Shown: positions 8,293 to 16,457 of the stretch, piece after piece
How positions within the stretch are numbered: position 1 is the first letter of the stretch
Layout: each line of letters starts with the position of its first letter
NCBI GenBank assembly: GCA_964409645.1
Contig: CAYPEK010000042.1
Location: forward strand, 1 to 32,655
Source: CAYPEK01 sp964409645
GTDB lineage: Bacteria > UBP15 > UBA6099
Direction: 5' to 3'
Length of the DNA stretch: 32,655 bases
The notes under the pieces: generated by a model
Database searches by the model: none
What the model was told of the DNA's origin: nothing
The model's input: only the letters and a program-made list of their open reading frames with translations
Program-made: the position numbers and the translations under genes

Positions 8293-9417
8293 TTGTTCGA
8301 ACGAATCGGACGGATGCTGATTAAGGAGTTTTTGCAGATATTTCGCGATCCGCGGATGCGGTTTGTCGTTTTCGGGATACCGGTGATACAGACTCTTGTA
8401 TTTGGTTATGTTGTGTCCATGGACGTGAGAAACATCAGGACGGTCGTCGCGGATTACGACAACTCGGTGGAGAGCCGCGAGCTTGTGAGCCGGTTCGAGC
8501 GGTCCGGGTATTTCAGCGTTGTGGAGCATGCCGGATCTGAGGCGCGCGTGCGCGAGCTGATCGACCGCGGCGAGGCGCTTGCGGCGATAAAGCTGAACGC
8601 GGGGTTCGGCGAGCGTATCCGGGCAGGGAATACAGCGGCCGTGCAGATCATTCTCGATGGGACGGACTCGAACACAGCCGGGATCGCGCTGGGATATTGC
8701 GGGAAGATAGCGAGCGGATATTCGCGCGGCGTGCTTGTGGAGCGTATGAGGAAGAACGGGGTGGAAGCGCCTTCGCTTGTGGAGATAGAGTCGCGGGCGT
8801 GGTTTAACGATAATCTCGAAAGCCGCAACTATTTCGTACCGGGTGTGATCGCGACGCTGGTTATGCTGGTAACGCTGATGCTCACCGGGATGGCGATTGT
8901 GCGCGAGAAGGAGATCGGCACTATGGAGCAGTTGATGGTGACGCCGATCACGCCTGCCGAGTTCATTATCGGCAAGACGATTCCATTCGCGCTGATCGGC
9001 TTCGTTGACGTGCTTTTCATAACGGGGATCGGTGTGTTCTGGTTTCAGGTGCCGATCCGGGGCAGCATTCCGCTTCTTCTGTTCGCAACGTCGCTGTATC
9101 TGCTTACGTCGCTGAGCATTGGGCTGTTGATATCGTCAGTCAGTTCGACGCAGCAACAGGCGATCATGTCCACATTCCTCTTCTTCTTTCCAGCCATGCT
9201 GCTCTCTGGATTTATGTTTCCGATACGCAACATGCCTCAGGTGGTGCAGTGGATAACGTATCTCGACCCGTTGAGATACTACCTTGTTATAATTCGCGGG
9301 ATATTCCTGAAGGGAGTCGGGCTAAACATCCTGTGGCCGCAGTATGTCGCTCTGGCGGTGATGGGCGTGATAATGATGTTCCTTTCGACGCGAAGGGTGA
9401 GGAAGACTCTTGTTTAA
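8293..9417 (+). CDS. ABC-2 type permease (YbhS/YbhR-like), second of pair
   Basis: This 374-residue permease is paralogous to the preceding one. It has one N-terminal membrane helix, an extracytoplasmic domain (about 44-178), the segment RAWFNDNLESRNYFVPG, a coupling motif REKEIGTMEQL and four to five further helices. It starts 3 nt after the previous stop. The start is a TTG at 8293. An in-frame ATG at 8314 is possible but would remove the amphipathic N-terminus conserved in the paralogue. It is the last gene of the efflux operon, and no clear terminator follows. Confidence 0.9.
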   Translation: MFERIGRMLIKEFLQIFRDPRMRFVVFGIPVIQTLVFGYVVSMDVRNIRTVVADYDNSVESRELVSRFERSGYFSVVEHAGSEARVRELIDRGEALAAIKLNAGFGERIRAGNTAAVQIILDGTDSNTAGIALGYCGKIASGYSRGVLVERMRKNGVEAPSLVEIESRAWFNDNLESRNYFVPGVIATLVMLVTLMLTGMAIVREKEIGTMEQLMVTPITPAEFIIGKTIPFALIGFVDVLFITGIGVFWFQVPIRGSIPLLLFATSLYLLTSLSIGLLISSVSSTQQQAIMSTFLFFFPAMLLSGFMFPIRNMPQVVQWITYLDPLRYYLVIIRGIFLKGVGLNILWPQYVALAVMGVIMMFLSTRRVRKTLV

Positions 9418-9526
9418 ATGATGGATTAATTGATATTGATTGCATATTTTGGCGTATTTAACAGGGAGAAAATAATCTAATGCTATTATAGAATCGGTGA
9501 GAAAAAATGGTGGGGAAAAATGATAA

Positions 9527-9536
9527 AAACCGGTTT
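9527..9536. repeat. Palindrome AAACCGGTTT upstream of the second ABC operon
   Basis: This perfect 10-bp palindrome sits 11 bp upstream of the predicted -35 box, in AT-rich DNA. It could be an activator or repressor half of the control region. No other evidence supports a role. Confidence 0.25.
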
Positions 9537-9547
9537 AAAAAAAGTAC

Positions 9548-9577
9548 TTGTATTTATTACGTTACTTTCTATATGAT
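9548..9577 (+). promoter_or_regulatory. Predicted promoter of the second ABC operon
   Basis: The -35 box TTGTAT (9548-9553) and the -10 box TATGAT (9572-9577) are separated by 18 bp. Transcription would begin near 9584, just before the small inverted repeat at 9588-9601. The position 40 bp before the ATPase gene supports the call. Confidence 0.5.
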
Positions 9578-9587
9578 ATGCTTCGTG

Positions 9588-9601
9588 TAACGAAAGCGTT
9601 A
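9588..9601. promoter_or_regulatory. Possible LacI-type operator just after the start of transcription
   Basis: The sequence TAACGAAAGCGTTA has 5-bp arms around AAAG and contains the core AAAGCGTT, like sites bound by LacI/CcpA-family repressors. It lies between the predicted transcription start and the Shine-Dalgarno. No LacI-family gene is present in this window, so the assignment rests on sequence pattern and position only. Confidence 0.3.
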
Positions 9602-9617
9602 ATGAGAGGTGCACGGC

Positions 9618-10382
9618 ATGACCGAAAACAACAAAGTACTCCTGAGTATTAAAAACCTGTCAAAGATTTATGACAATACCGTGCTCGCGGTCGATAATCT
9701 TAATCTCGACATAAACGCGAGCGAGATTTTCTGTATGCTCGGAGCCAACGGCGCAGGAAAGACATCAACGTTGATGCTCGTGCTCGGTTTTTCGGATCCG
9801 ACGGGTGGCTCGGTCGAGATATGCGGGATAGATGTTAACAAGAACCCGCTCGAGGCCAAGAAACATGTGGCATTCGTCTCTGAAAACGTGCAGCTTTACG
9901 GCAACTTCACCGGTCGGCAGAACCTTGATTTCTTCACGAAACTAGCGGGCCGCAAGAACGTGTCGGACGAGGACTATTCGAAAGTGCTGTTGCGCGTCGG
10001 GCTGTCCGAAGCGGCGCACAAGCGGCGCGTTAAAGGCTACTCGAAAGGGATGCGGCAGCGTCTCGGTATAGCGATTGCGATAATGAAACAGGCGGACCTG
10101 ATCCTGCTGGACGAGCCGACATCCGGGCTCGATCCGAAGGGCGGCATCGAGTTCCTGCGGCTGCTCGATGATCTACGATCCGAAGGCAAGGGTATTTTCA
10201 TGACTACGCACGACATCTTCCGCGCGAAGGAAATCGCGGACCGTGTCGGTATCATGAGTTCAGGCAACCTCGTGCGCGAACTTGAGCGCGAGGAGATTGA
10301 AAAAGAAAACCTCGAAGAGCTTTACTTGAAATACATCAGTCAGGATATGACACACGGTCGAGTCATCAGCAAACAGCGCTGA
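9618..10382 (+). CDS. ABC transporter ATPase (NosF/COG1131-like)
   Basis: This 254-residue ATPase has Walker A GANGAGKT (42-49), signature YSKGM (141-145), Walker B LILLDE ending at E166 and H-loop H198 in TTHDIFRAKEIADR. The YSKGMRQR signature is typical of ATPases working with ABC-2 permeases of the NosY / copper-enzyme-maturation type. A GTG at 9609 extends the frame, but the ATG at 9618 follows an AGAGG Shine-Dalgarno at 8 nt and is preferred. Two ABC-2 permeases follow in the same direction after 43 and 24 nt, so the three form one exporter. The substrate is not evident. Confidence 0.92.
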   Translation: MTENNKVLLSIKNLSKIYDNTVLAVDNLNLDINASEIFCMLGANGAGKTSTLMLVLGFSDPTGGSVEICGIDVNKNPLEAKKHVAFVSENVQLYGNFTGRQNLDFFTKLAGRKNVSDEDYSKVLLRVGLSEAAHKRRVKGYSKGMRQRLGIAIAIMKQADLILLDEPTSGLDPKGGIEFLRLLDDLRSEGKGIFMTTHDIFRAKEIADRVGIMSSGNLVRELEREEIEKENLEELYLKYISQDMTHGRVISKQR

Positions 10383-10425
10383 AGCCGGGCGGCCGCGCAC
10401 AACTTCCCGCGGGGAGAACCGAAAA

Positions 10426-11826
10426 ATGTTCTATCAGATTATAAGGAAAGAAATACTACTGAACCTTGTCAGCTTCCGGTTCATCATTTCGATCATCCTG
10501 TTGTTCATTCTCGTAGTCGGTAGTATGAACATCATGGCGGTCAACTACGGGCGGCGGCTGCAAGACTACTCGGTCGGCAAACAGATGCACAATACCGATC
10601 TGGCAAGCATGAACAGCAGGCCGCAGTTCGAAGCGTTCGGCGTGACGAGAGACCCTCGTCCGTCTCTGCTGGGAATCTTTGCGTTCGGGCTCGATTCCCA
10701 GATGAGCCGTGCATTTATGATCCCCGGATTTGCAATGAAGGGGAGCGAGAATAACGCTCGAATGTCGGATTCCAACTCGAAGTTGTCCGGAGTTCAGCCG
10801 GAAGGCAGCAAGTATGCGAATCCGATATTCAATCTTTTCCAGTCTCCCGATTTTGTTTACATCATCAACGTTGTTCTGAGCCTTTTGGCGATTCTGTTTG
10901 CGTTCGACACAATTTCCGGCGAAAAGGAACAGCAGACCCTTAAGTTGATGCTGACAAATTCATTGCCGAGAGACATCATCCTGATCGGCAAATGGGTAGG
11001 CGGCACGCTTTCGATTCTCGTTCCATTCATATTTTCTTTCATGATAGGCACGCTGACGCTATTAGTAAGGCCGAACATTGAGCTTACTTCTGACGCCGGC
11101 ACGAGAATAATGATAATTCTCGGATTGTCGATGCTGTACATCGCTGTTTTTTACCTGATAGGGCTAGTGTGCTCGACGTTCGCGGCACGCTCGTCAACCG
11201 CGCTGATAACATCGCTGTTCGTTTGGGTGTTTTTCGTGTTGGTCGTGCCGAATATAGCGCCTGTAATATCCCGGCAGTTCGTCGCAATTAAAACTTCGGA
11301 CTCGATTGTGCGGGAATCGCAGCGGATGGAGTCTGACGAAACGCACAAGATATGGAATAGTCAGGACAGTGACGAAGAAAAACACAAGAAAATTCAAAAG
11401 CTCCGCGAGGAGTTGCCGAAACGGGTTTCACAGCTTGAGAACGATTGGCTCAGACGCCTCGAAAATCAGGTAAAACTCGCGCAGAATATATCACGCATTT
11501 CACCCTCCGCGGATTTTGTTTACGCGGTGACTACGATCGCGGGTACCGGCATAGCGGATTACAGGAAGACACGGGACGAAATACTTCGCTACCGCGATTT
11601 GCTCGGAGATAACAGAAACCGTTTCCTCAAGAATGACGACTCAAAACCGATCCCGATGCTCTATATTAAAGTCGATCTTGAAAAGGTGCCTACGTATGAA
11701 GATCGGCGTCTCGATCTGAACTCCAGCATCGGCAGTGCGATAATCGACTTCGTAATACTCGCGGTCTATCTTGTTGTGCTTTTCATGATCGCGTTCCTTA
11801 AGTTCCTGAATTACGACGTAAAATAA
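10426..11826 (+). CDS. ABC-2 permease with two large periplasmic loops (paralogue A)
   Basis: This 466-residue permease has six predicted helices: about 14-35, 143-164, 191-214, 226-252, 259-283 and 437-460. With a cytoplasmic N-terminus, the long loops 36-142 and 284-436 face the periplasm. The cytoplasmic stretch GEKEQQTLKLMLTNSLPRD (165-183) is the coupling segment typical of ABC-2 permeases. The second loop is charged, probably part coiled coil, and ends with a segment (SRISPSADFVYAVT) also found in paralogue B. Such proteins are often annotated as DUF3526 or NosY-like permeases. It probably forms a heterodimer with paralogue B. Confidence 0.87.
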   Translation: MFYQIIRKEILLNLVSFRFIISIILLFILVVGSMNIMAVNYGRRLQDYSVGKQMHNTDLASMNSRPQFEAFGVTRDPRPSLLGIFAFGLDSQMSRAFMIPGFAMKGSENNARMSDSNSKLSGVQPEGSKYANPIFNLFQSPDFVYIINVVLSLLAILFAFDTISGEKEQQTLKLMLTNSLPRDIILIGKWVGGTLSILVPFIFSFMIGTLTLLVRPNIELTSDAGTRIMIILGLSMLYIAVFYLIGLVCSTFAARSSTALITSLFVWVFFVLVVPNIAPVISRQFVAIKTSDSIVRESQRMESDETHKIWNSQDSDEEKHKKIQKLREELPKRVSQLENDWLRRLENQVKLAQNISRISPSADFVYAVTTIAGTGIADYRKTRDEILRYRDLLGDNRNRFLKNDDSKPIPMLYIKVDLEKVPTYEDRRLDLNSSIGSAIIDFVILAVYLVVLFMIAFLKFLNYDVK

Positions 11827-11850
11827 TCCCGGAGGAGTGCTCATAACGCC

Positions 11851-13800
11851 ATGCTCTTCAACCTTATAAAAAAAGAACTTCTGGACAATTTGCTCAGCTT
11901 CAGGTTCGCGGTGTCATCGATTATTGTGATCCTCATAATGGCGCTTAGCGTCGGCATTCTCATGCAGGACTATGTCGCACGCCGTGATTCCTATCTCCAG
12001 AACCAGAACGCCTACTACGAGCAAGCGAAAGGAAACGATAACTATCTCGAACTGATGTTCTCGGGCATCGGCACGGACAGGCCGACTTCCGAACTCCAGT
12101 TCCTTTATGCGAGCGTAGAGAAAAACCCCAACCGCACGACGACGATCTATCCGTTCTTCAAACCGTCGTTCATGGGAGAGCTAAATTTCAACCCGGTTTT
12201 CCCGCTTTTCCCGACGGTGGACCTGCTTTTCGTGGTGAGTATCGTTCTTAGCCTTCTTGCATTTGTCTTTTCGTATGATGCCGTGTGCGGCGAACGTGAG
12301 AACGGAACATTGAAACTGCTTATGTCGTACGCGATACCGCGCGACAGGATTATTCTCGCGAAATGGGTGGGCGGTTACGTTTCTTTGGCCATACCTTACA
12401 TATTCGGGATGATTTTGTGTTCTCTTATAGTGCTGATTAACCCGGCCGTGAGATTGTCCGGTCAGGGATGGGGGGCGCTTTTCTTATCCATTATTATTTC
12501 ATTATTGTTTATCGGGGTAATGTACTCCGTAGGCTTGTTTGTATCGGTTCGCAGCAAACTTTCATCCACCTCGATATCAGTTCTGCTGTTCATCTGGGTA
12601 ATTTTCGTACTCGTCATACCTAACGCCACACCGTTTATTGTAGATAAGATTAAACCGGCTCCGTCTCCAAGTCAGGTGATGAGCCGCATCAAATTCAAAT
12701 CGGGCGACTCCATCAATAAGCTCATAGATGAAATGATCGTGATGTTCGAAGACGCAACCGGGGTTAAGATCGAACAACTCGATTTCGGCGATCAGAAGAA
12801 GCAGGCCGAGGAAGAATCAGGGAGCAAGGCGCAGGCGTCGAGTTCGTCAAGTTCATCATCGAGCAGCTCGTCCACCTCCTCGTCGGGCGGTGAAGAGGAA
12901 TCCGCCACAGCGAAGGCGTCATCCGCTGGCGTGGACTTACGGGCTATCGAGGAATTGGCCGGAACGATCACGGACAACGATCTGCGCGACCTCCAGCTCC
13001 GCGGCTGCAACGCATGGGTGGAAAAGCAGTTGAAGGAAAAGTATGGCATGTCGATGGATCAGGTCAAAAAGATGATTAAGGACTTCGGCGTTGACGTGGA
13101 CATCAACGCGATTATGCGCCAGTGCGAAGATAAGAAAAAAGAACTGATCGAGATGAAGAAGTCCGGCGCGACAACCGAGGAGATGGCGAATCAGGCTGCC
13201 GGAAGCTCCGGCGCGGCCGCGGCTGTAGCTCAAGCCCAGCCGGCCCAGCAGGAGAAGAAGGTTAAACCGCAGGAAGTCATCTCCAAATTCATGTCGCTCC
13301 CTGAGGATGTAAAAGGCCAGTTCTTTACGCGGTACTACAACACATTCATTCAGGCTTTTAAGGAAAACAGCAAAATTAGTCAGGAAGAGGAAGACAAGTA
13401 TTCACGCGCGGTGGATGCGCAGGTGACGATGACAAAGTGGATATCACGCGTGTCGCCTGTCTCTTCTTATATTTACGCGGTGACGGACGTTGCGGATACA
13501 GGCATCGAACACGAGAAATATCTCAAGATGAGCTTATGGAATTATCAGTCTCAGTTCCTCGATTTCATCACGAAAAAATTTAATATGCCCGATTCTCAAC
13601 GCACGCACGGGATTTTCGGCGGCGCGCTCCGCGAGCCACCGTACACGCTCGATGAACTATCGAAATATCAGTATAAGCCGATGCCGATTCCGGATAGGCT
13701 AAAATACGCTCTGACAGACATCGCTATTCTGTTCGCTTTCATTGTCGCTTTCTTCCTCGCTGCGTTCTTCTCGTTCCTGCGGGCGGAGATCATAGACTGA
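11851..13800 (+). CDS. ABC-2 permease with enlarged, polyserine-containing periplasmic loop (paralogue B)
   Basis: At 649 residues this is about 180 longer than paralogue A, with the same six-helix plan. Helices are at about 14-38, 123-146, 170-193, 208-231, 240-264 and 623-645. The coupling segment GERENGTLKLLMSYAIPRD follows helix 2. The extra length is in the second periplasmic loop (about 266-620). That loop holds 12 serines, a Thr and 3 more serines (330-345), a Glu/Ala-rich linker and a Gln/Ala-rich stretch. It then returns to the paralogue-A-like segment SRVSPVSSYIYAVT. The serines use many different codons. GGAGGAG lies 13 nt before the ATG, rather far. It closes the operon. Confidence 0.87.
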   Translation: MLFNLIKKELLDNLLSFRFAVSSIIVILIMALSVGILMQDYVARRDSYLQNQNAYYEQAKGNDNYLELMFSGIGTDRPTSELQFLYASVEKNPNRTTTIYPFFKPSFMGELNFNPVFPLFPTVDLLFVVSIVLSLLAFVFSYDAVCGERENGTLKLLMSYAIPRDRIILAKWVGGYVSLAIPYIFGMILCSLIVLINPAVRLSGQGWGALFLSIIISLLFIGVMYSVGLFVSVRSKLSSTSISVLLFIWVIFVLVIPNATPFIVDKIKPAPSPSQVMSRIKFKSGDSINKLIDEMIVMFEDATGVKIEQLDFGDQKKQAEEESGSKAQASSSSSSSSSSSSTSSSGGEEESATAKASSAGVDLRAIEELAGTITDNDLRDLQLRGCNAWVEKQLKEKYGMSMDQVKKMIKDFGVDVDINAIMRQCEDKKKELIEMKKSGATTEEMANQAAGSSGAAAAVAQAQPAQQEKKVKPQEVISKFMSLPEDVKGQFFTRYYNTFIQAFKENSKISQEEEDKYSRAVDAQVTMTKWISRVSPVSSYIYAVTDVADTGIEHEKYLKMSLWNYQSQFLDFITKKFNMPDSQRTHGIFGGALREPPYTLDELSKYQYKPMPIPDRLKYALTDIAILFAFIVAFFLAAFFSFLRAEIID

Positions 13801-13852
13801 TGTCGGAACGGTTTTACGGATTATGATTTCGAGCGGTTGTTTCAATATATCT

Positions 13853-13873
13853 CTTGTACACCTCCTGTACGAG
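13853..13873. repeat. Imperfect inverted repeat upstream of the aminotransferase gene
   Basis: CTTGTACA and TGTACGAG (one mismatch in 8-bp arms) flank a 5-bp centre, in the 187-bp gap between the ABC operon and the aminotransferase. It might be an operator for the aminotransferase or a weak mRNA hairpin. The rest of the gap shows no other element I can support. Confidence 0.3.
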
Positions 13874-13987
13874 GCATTCACAGGCTACGAATGAGCCGCC
13901 GCGGAAACCCGCCTGCGATCCGTCCGATCCGCGCGTGCTTATCCGGTGTGCGCTTTTCGTTTCTGACTTGCTTAAGGAGCCTGTACA

Positions 13988-15184
13988 ATGCCACAACAAA
14001 GTGAATTCGCGAATCTCGTAGAAAAATATTGCGCAGACAATTACGAACCGTTGCCTGTTGTCATCTCGCGCGGCGACGGCGTTTTCGTCTGGGACACCGA
14101 CGGTAAAAAATACATCGACATGCTCAGTTCGTACTCCGCGCTGAGCCACGGATACAGGAATCCCAAGATTCTCGCCGCGCTTTTTGCGCAGTGTGAAAAG
14201 GTCACTCTGACCTCGCGTGCGTTCCACAACGATATCATCGGCCCTTTCCTCAAGCTACTGTGCGAAACAACAGGCTTTGAGAAGACGCTGCCGATGAACA
14301 CTGGCGCTGAAGCCGTCGAAACGGGCCTCAAAGCCGTGCGTAAATGGGCGTATGAAGTCAAAGGCGTGCCGGATGGCAAGGCACGCATCATCGCCGCGAA
14401 AGGCAATTTTCACGGACGCACAATCGCCGCGATCAGCCTCTCATCGAAGAAGAAAACCCGCGCTGGTTTCGGGCCGCTTGTCGAGAACATCGACATCATT
14501 CCGTTCAACGACGCGGACGCTCTCGAAGCCGCTATCACGCCGGACACGGCCTGCTTCATCGTCGAGCCGATTCAGGGCGAGGGCGGTGTCATCGTGCCGG
14601 ACGACGGCTATCTGCCCCGCGTTCGCGAAATCTGTGATCGTAACAATGTGCTTCTCTGCTGTGACGAGGTGCAGACCGGCTTCGCGCGCACGGGCAAGAT
14701 GTTTTGTTTCGAACACTACGGAATCCGCCCGGATGCGCTGTTGCTCGGCAAGGCTCTCGGCGGCGGCGTTTATCCTGTCTCCGCTTTCTGCGCGGATAAG
14801 CGCGTTATGGATGTATTTACGCCCGGCACGCACGGCAGCACGTTTGGCGGCAATCCGCTTGCTTGCGCGGTCGGCATCGCGGCGATCAAGACGATGGTGG
14901 AAGACGATTACGCGGGTCGCGCGCGGGAGCAGGGCGAGTATCTCATGGATCGGCTGCGCGGCCTGAACCTGCCGGGAGTGGTTGATGTACGAGGCAAAGG
15001 GTTGCTGATCGGAGTCGATTACGGTGGGCCGGTCGCGCATGAGAAGTCGCTGAAGCTCATGAAGGCGGGAGTTCTCTGCCGCGATACAAACGATTCCACA
15101 TTACGCTTTGCGCCGCCGCTAACCATTACGAAGGATGAAATCGACGGCGCAATAGATATAATTGGAAGCACGCTTCGAAGTTGA
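13988..15184 (+). CDS. rocD: Ornithine--oxo-acid aminotransferase (class III PLP enzyme)
   Basis: This cytoplasmic PLP enzyme moves the delta-amino group of ornithine to 2-oxoglutarate, giving glutamate semialdehyde, and so links arginine/ornithine with proline and glutamate. The 398-residue length fits RocD. The N-terminal NYEPLPVVISRGDGVFVWD stretch is typical of ornithine aminotransferase rather than ArgD. Visible active-site parts are NTGAEA (104-109), D226 in CCDEVQTGFARTG for the pyridine nitrogen and the Schiff-base lysine K255 in LLGKALGGGVYPV. AAGGAG precedes the ATG. A related 4-aminobutyrate or acetylornithine specificity is less likely. Confidence 0.88.
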   Translation: MPQQSEFANLVEKYCADNYEPLPVVISRGDGVFVWDTDGKKYIDMLSSYSALSHGYRNPKILAALFAQCEKVTLTSRAFHNDIIGPFLKLLCETTGFEKTLPMNTGAEAVETGLKAVRKWAYEVKGVPDGKARIIAAKGNFHGRTIAAISLSSKKKTRAGFGPLVENIDIIPFNDADALEAAITPDTACFIVEPIQGEGGVIVPDDGYLPRVREICDRNNVLLCCDEVQTGFARTGKMFCFEHYGIRPDALLLGKALGGGVYPVSAFCADKRVMDVFTPGTHGSTFGGNPLACAVGIAAIKTMVEDDYAGRAREQGEYLMDRLRGLNLPGVVDVRGKGLLIGVDYGGPVAHEKSLKLMKAGVLCRDTNDSTLRFAPPLTITKDEIDGAIDIIGSTLRS

Positions 15185-15210
15185 AATGGGCGTGAAAGGC
15201 CGGTTTTTGA

Positions 15211-15798
15211 ATGGAAATAATCCTCGCATCGTACAACGCACACAAGGCGCGGGAGATTGGCGCCATCATGTCGCCGATTGTCGTGAAGTCGCTCGGCGAG
15301 CTTGGCGTTGAGATGGATTTCGACGCGGTGGAGGACGGCGAAACGTATTCTGAAAACGCGTTGAAGAAAGTTCACGCCGCCGCCGCGCATGTAAAAGGGA
15401 TAATCGTATCGGACGACTCCGGGCTTGAAGTGGCCGCGCTCGACGGCCGGCCGGGACTGTTGTCAGCGCGATACGGCGGTGCGGATATCACGGATCAGGA
15501 ACGCTGCGGGCTGCTGTTGGACGAAATGAAGACCGTGCCGGACGGTAAACGCGCGGCGAGGTTTGTCTGCATAGTGGCTGCGCTGTTTCCTGACGGTCGC
15601 GAGGAACTGTTCGAGGGCGAACTGGCGGGAGTGATTACGCGCGAGATACGCGGCGGCAGCGGATTCGGCTACGACCCGGTGATCTTTCTGCCGGAACGCG
15701 GCGTGACGGTCGCCGAACTCGCCCCCGGCGAAAAGAATAAAATCAGCCATCGCTCAACTGCGTTCGGTAAACTGAAACAATACTTATTGAACGGCTGA
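15211..15798 (+). CDS. rdgB: XTP/dITP diphosphatase (RdgB/HAM1 family)
   Basis: This 195-residue enzyme hydrolyses non-canonical purine nucleoside triphosphates (ITP, dITP, XTP) to monophosphate and pyrophosphate, keeping them out of DNA and RNA. Family motifs are all present: SYNAHKAREI near the N-terminus, EDGETYSENALKK, SDDSGLEVAALDGRPG with the metal-binding acidic residues, SARYGG, GFGYDPVIFLPE and the C-terminal KNKISHRSTA. It lies 26 nt after the aminotransferase in the same direction and is followed by an intrinsic terminator, so the two probably form a short operon without an obvious metabolic link. Confidence 0.95.
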   Translation: MEIILASYNAHKAREIGAIMSPIVVKSLGELGVEMDFDAVEDGETYSENALKKVHAAAAHVKGIIVSDDSGLEVAALDGRPGLLSARYGGADITDQERCGLLLDEMKTVPDGKRAARFVCIVAALFPDGREELFEGELAGVITREIRGGSGFGYDPVIFLPERGVTVAELAPGEKNKISHRSTAFGKLKQYLLNG

Positions 15799-15840
15799 CG
15801 CTTCGCGCAAACGGTATCGCATAAATCTAACATTTGCTGC

Positions 15841-15863
15841 GCTCTTTCTCGAAGGGCTTTTTT
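15841..15863 (+). terminator. Rho-independent terminator after rdgB
   Basis: The stem pairs GCTCTT (15841-15846) with AAGGGC (15852-15857), including a G-U pair, around a 5-nt loop. Six T residues follow at 15858-15863. It lies 42 nt after the rdgB stop and separates this transcript from the SRPBCC-thiolase-DUF35 operon. Confidence 0.7.
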
Positions 15864-15889
15864 CTAATATATTAATGGTATTATTGACG

Positions 15890-15903
15890 GGGCGGAATCG
15901 CCC
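15890..15903 (+). other. Small hairpin abutting a ribosome binding site
   Basis: GGGCG and CGCCC pair around GAAT and end exactly where the GGGTGAT ribosome-binding site of the next gene begins (15904-15910). It could modulate translation of the operon's first gene. Nothing beyond the geometry supports this. Confidence 0.3.
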
Positions 15904-15913
15904 GGGTGATCGA

Positions 15914-16453
15914 ATGGCGAAGATCTTGTTCGTTCATTATTACGATCTTCCGCTTGAAGAGTTCCTTGAGGTTGTCTTCAAACATAAAAAGGAAGCAAAA
16001 GACTTGCTTAAGCTTCCGAATCTGAAGGACCGCGAGGAGCTCGAAAGGTACGAGGACGACTCGGTAATCCGGACGACGGTGCGGTATTACGCGACGGGTT
16101 TTATTCCGCCGGCGGTGCGCAGGTTTGTCAGTTTGGAAATGCTCTCTTGGCTCGAATATTCGACATGGCACAAGGACGGGCTGTACTGGGACTGGAGGGT
16201 GACGCCGCATTTTTTCAGCGAGTTTGTGGATTGCGGCGGCCGTATGAATCTGATGGCCGACGGCGCGCGCACGAAGAGGGTTACGGAAGGGTATCTCAGG
16301 ATAAAAGCGCCGGTGATCGGTGAACTGGGCGAGAGGGTGATTCTCGACCACTTGAAAAGGAATCTCGATCTGGAGGTCGATCTGTTTCACGAGCGGATCA
16401 GGCGGATACGCGAGAAGCAGCGGCTTGCCGGGGAAAATTGCGATGGAGGCTGA
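15914..16453 (+). CDS. SRPBCC/DUF2505-like protein
   Basis: I do not firmly recognise this 179-residue protein. Its pattern suggests the SRPBCC (START/polyketide-cyclase) fold used to bind hydrophobic ligands. It has a basic FIPPAVRRFV stretch, alternating aromatic beta segments around YWDWRVTPHFF, then EGYLRIKAPVIGELGERVI and a long C-terminal helix ending in Arg/Glu-rich sequence. That is the layout of DUF2505. The frame opens at an ATG at 15875, only 12 nt past the terminator and without a Shine-Dalgarno. The ATG at 15914, after GGGTGAT, is preferred. It ends 4 nt before the thiolase-like gene, so a lipid or acyl-CoA role is plausible but inferred. Confidence 0.6.
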   Translation: MAKILFVHYYDLPLEEFLEVVFKHKKEAKDLLKLPNLKDREELERYEDDSVIRTTVRYYATGFIPPAVRRFVSLEMLSWLEYSTWHKDGLYWDWRVTPHFFSEFVDCGGRMNLMADGARTKRVTEGYLRIKAPVIGELGERVILDHLKRNLDLEVDLFHERIRRIREKQRLAGENCDGG

Positions 16454-16457
16454 GAAT

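Noticed and set aside
13814..14227. Minus-strand frame containing RGGSF, reminiscent of formylglycine-enzyme-type proteins
   Set aside because: Half of it is antisense to the aminotransferase, the match is only five residues, and no other family motif is present.
15875..15913. Longer N-terminus for the SRPBCC-like protein from the ATG at 15875
   Set aside because: That ATG is 12 nt after a terminator T-tract and has no ribosome-binding site; the added residues look non-conserved and a good site precedes the ATG at 15914.
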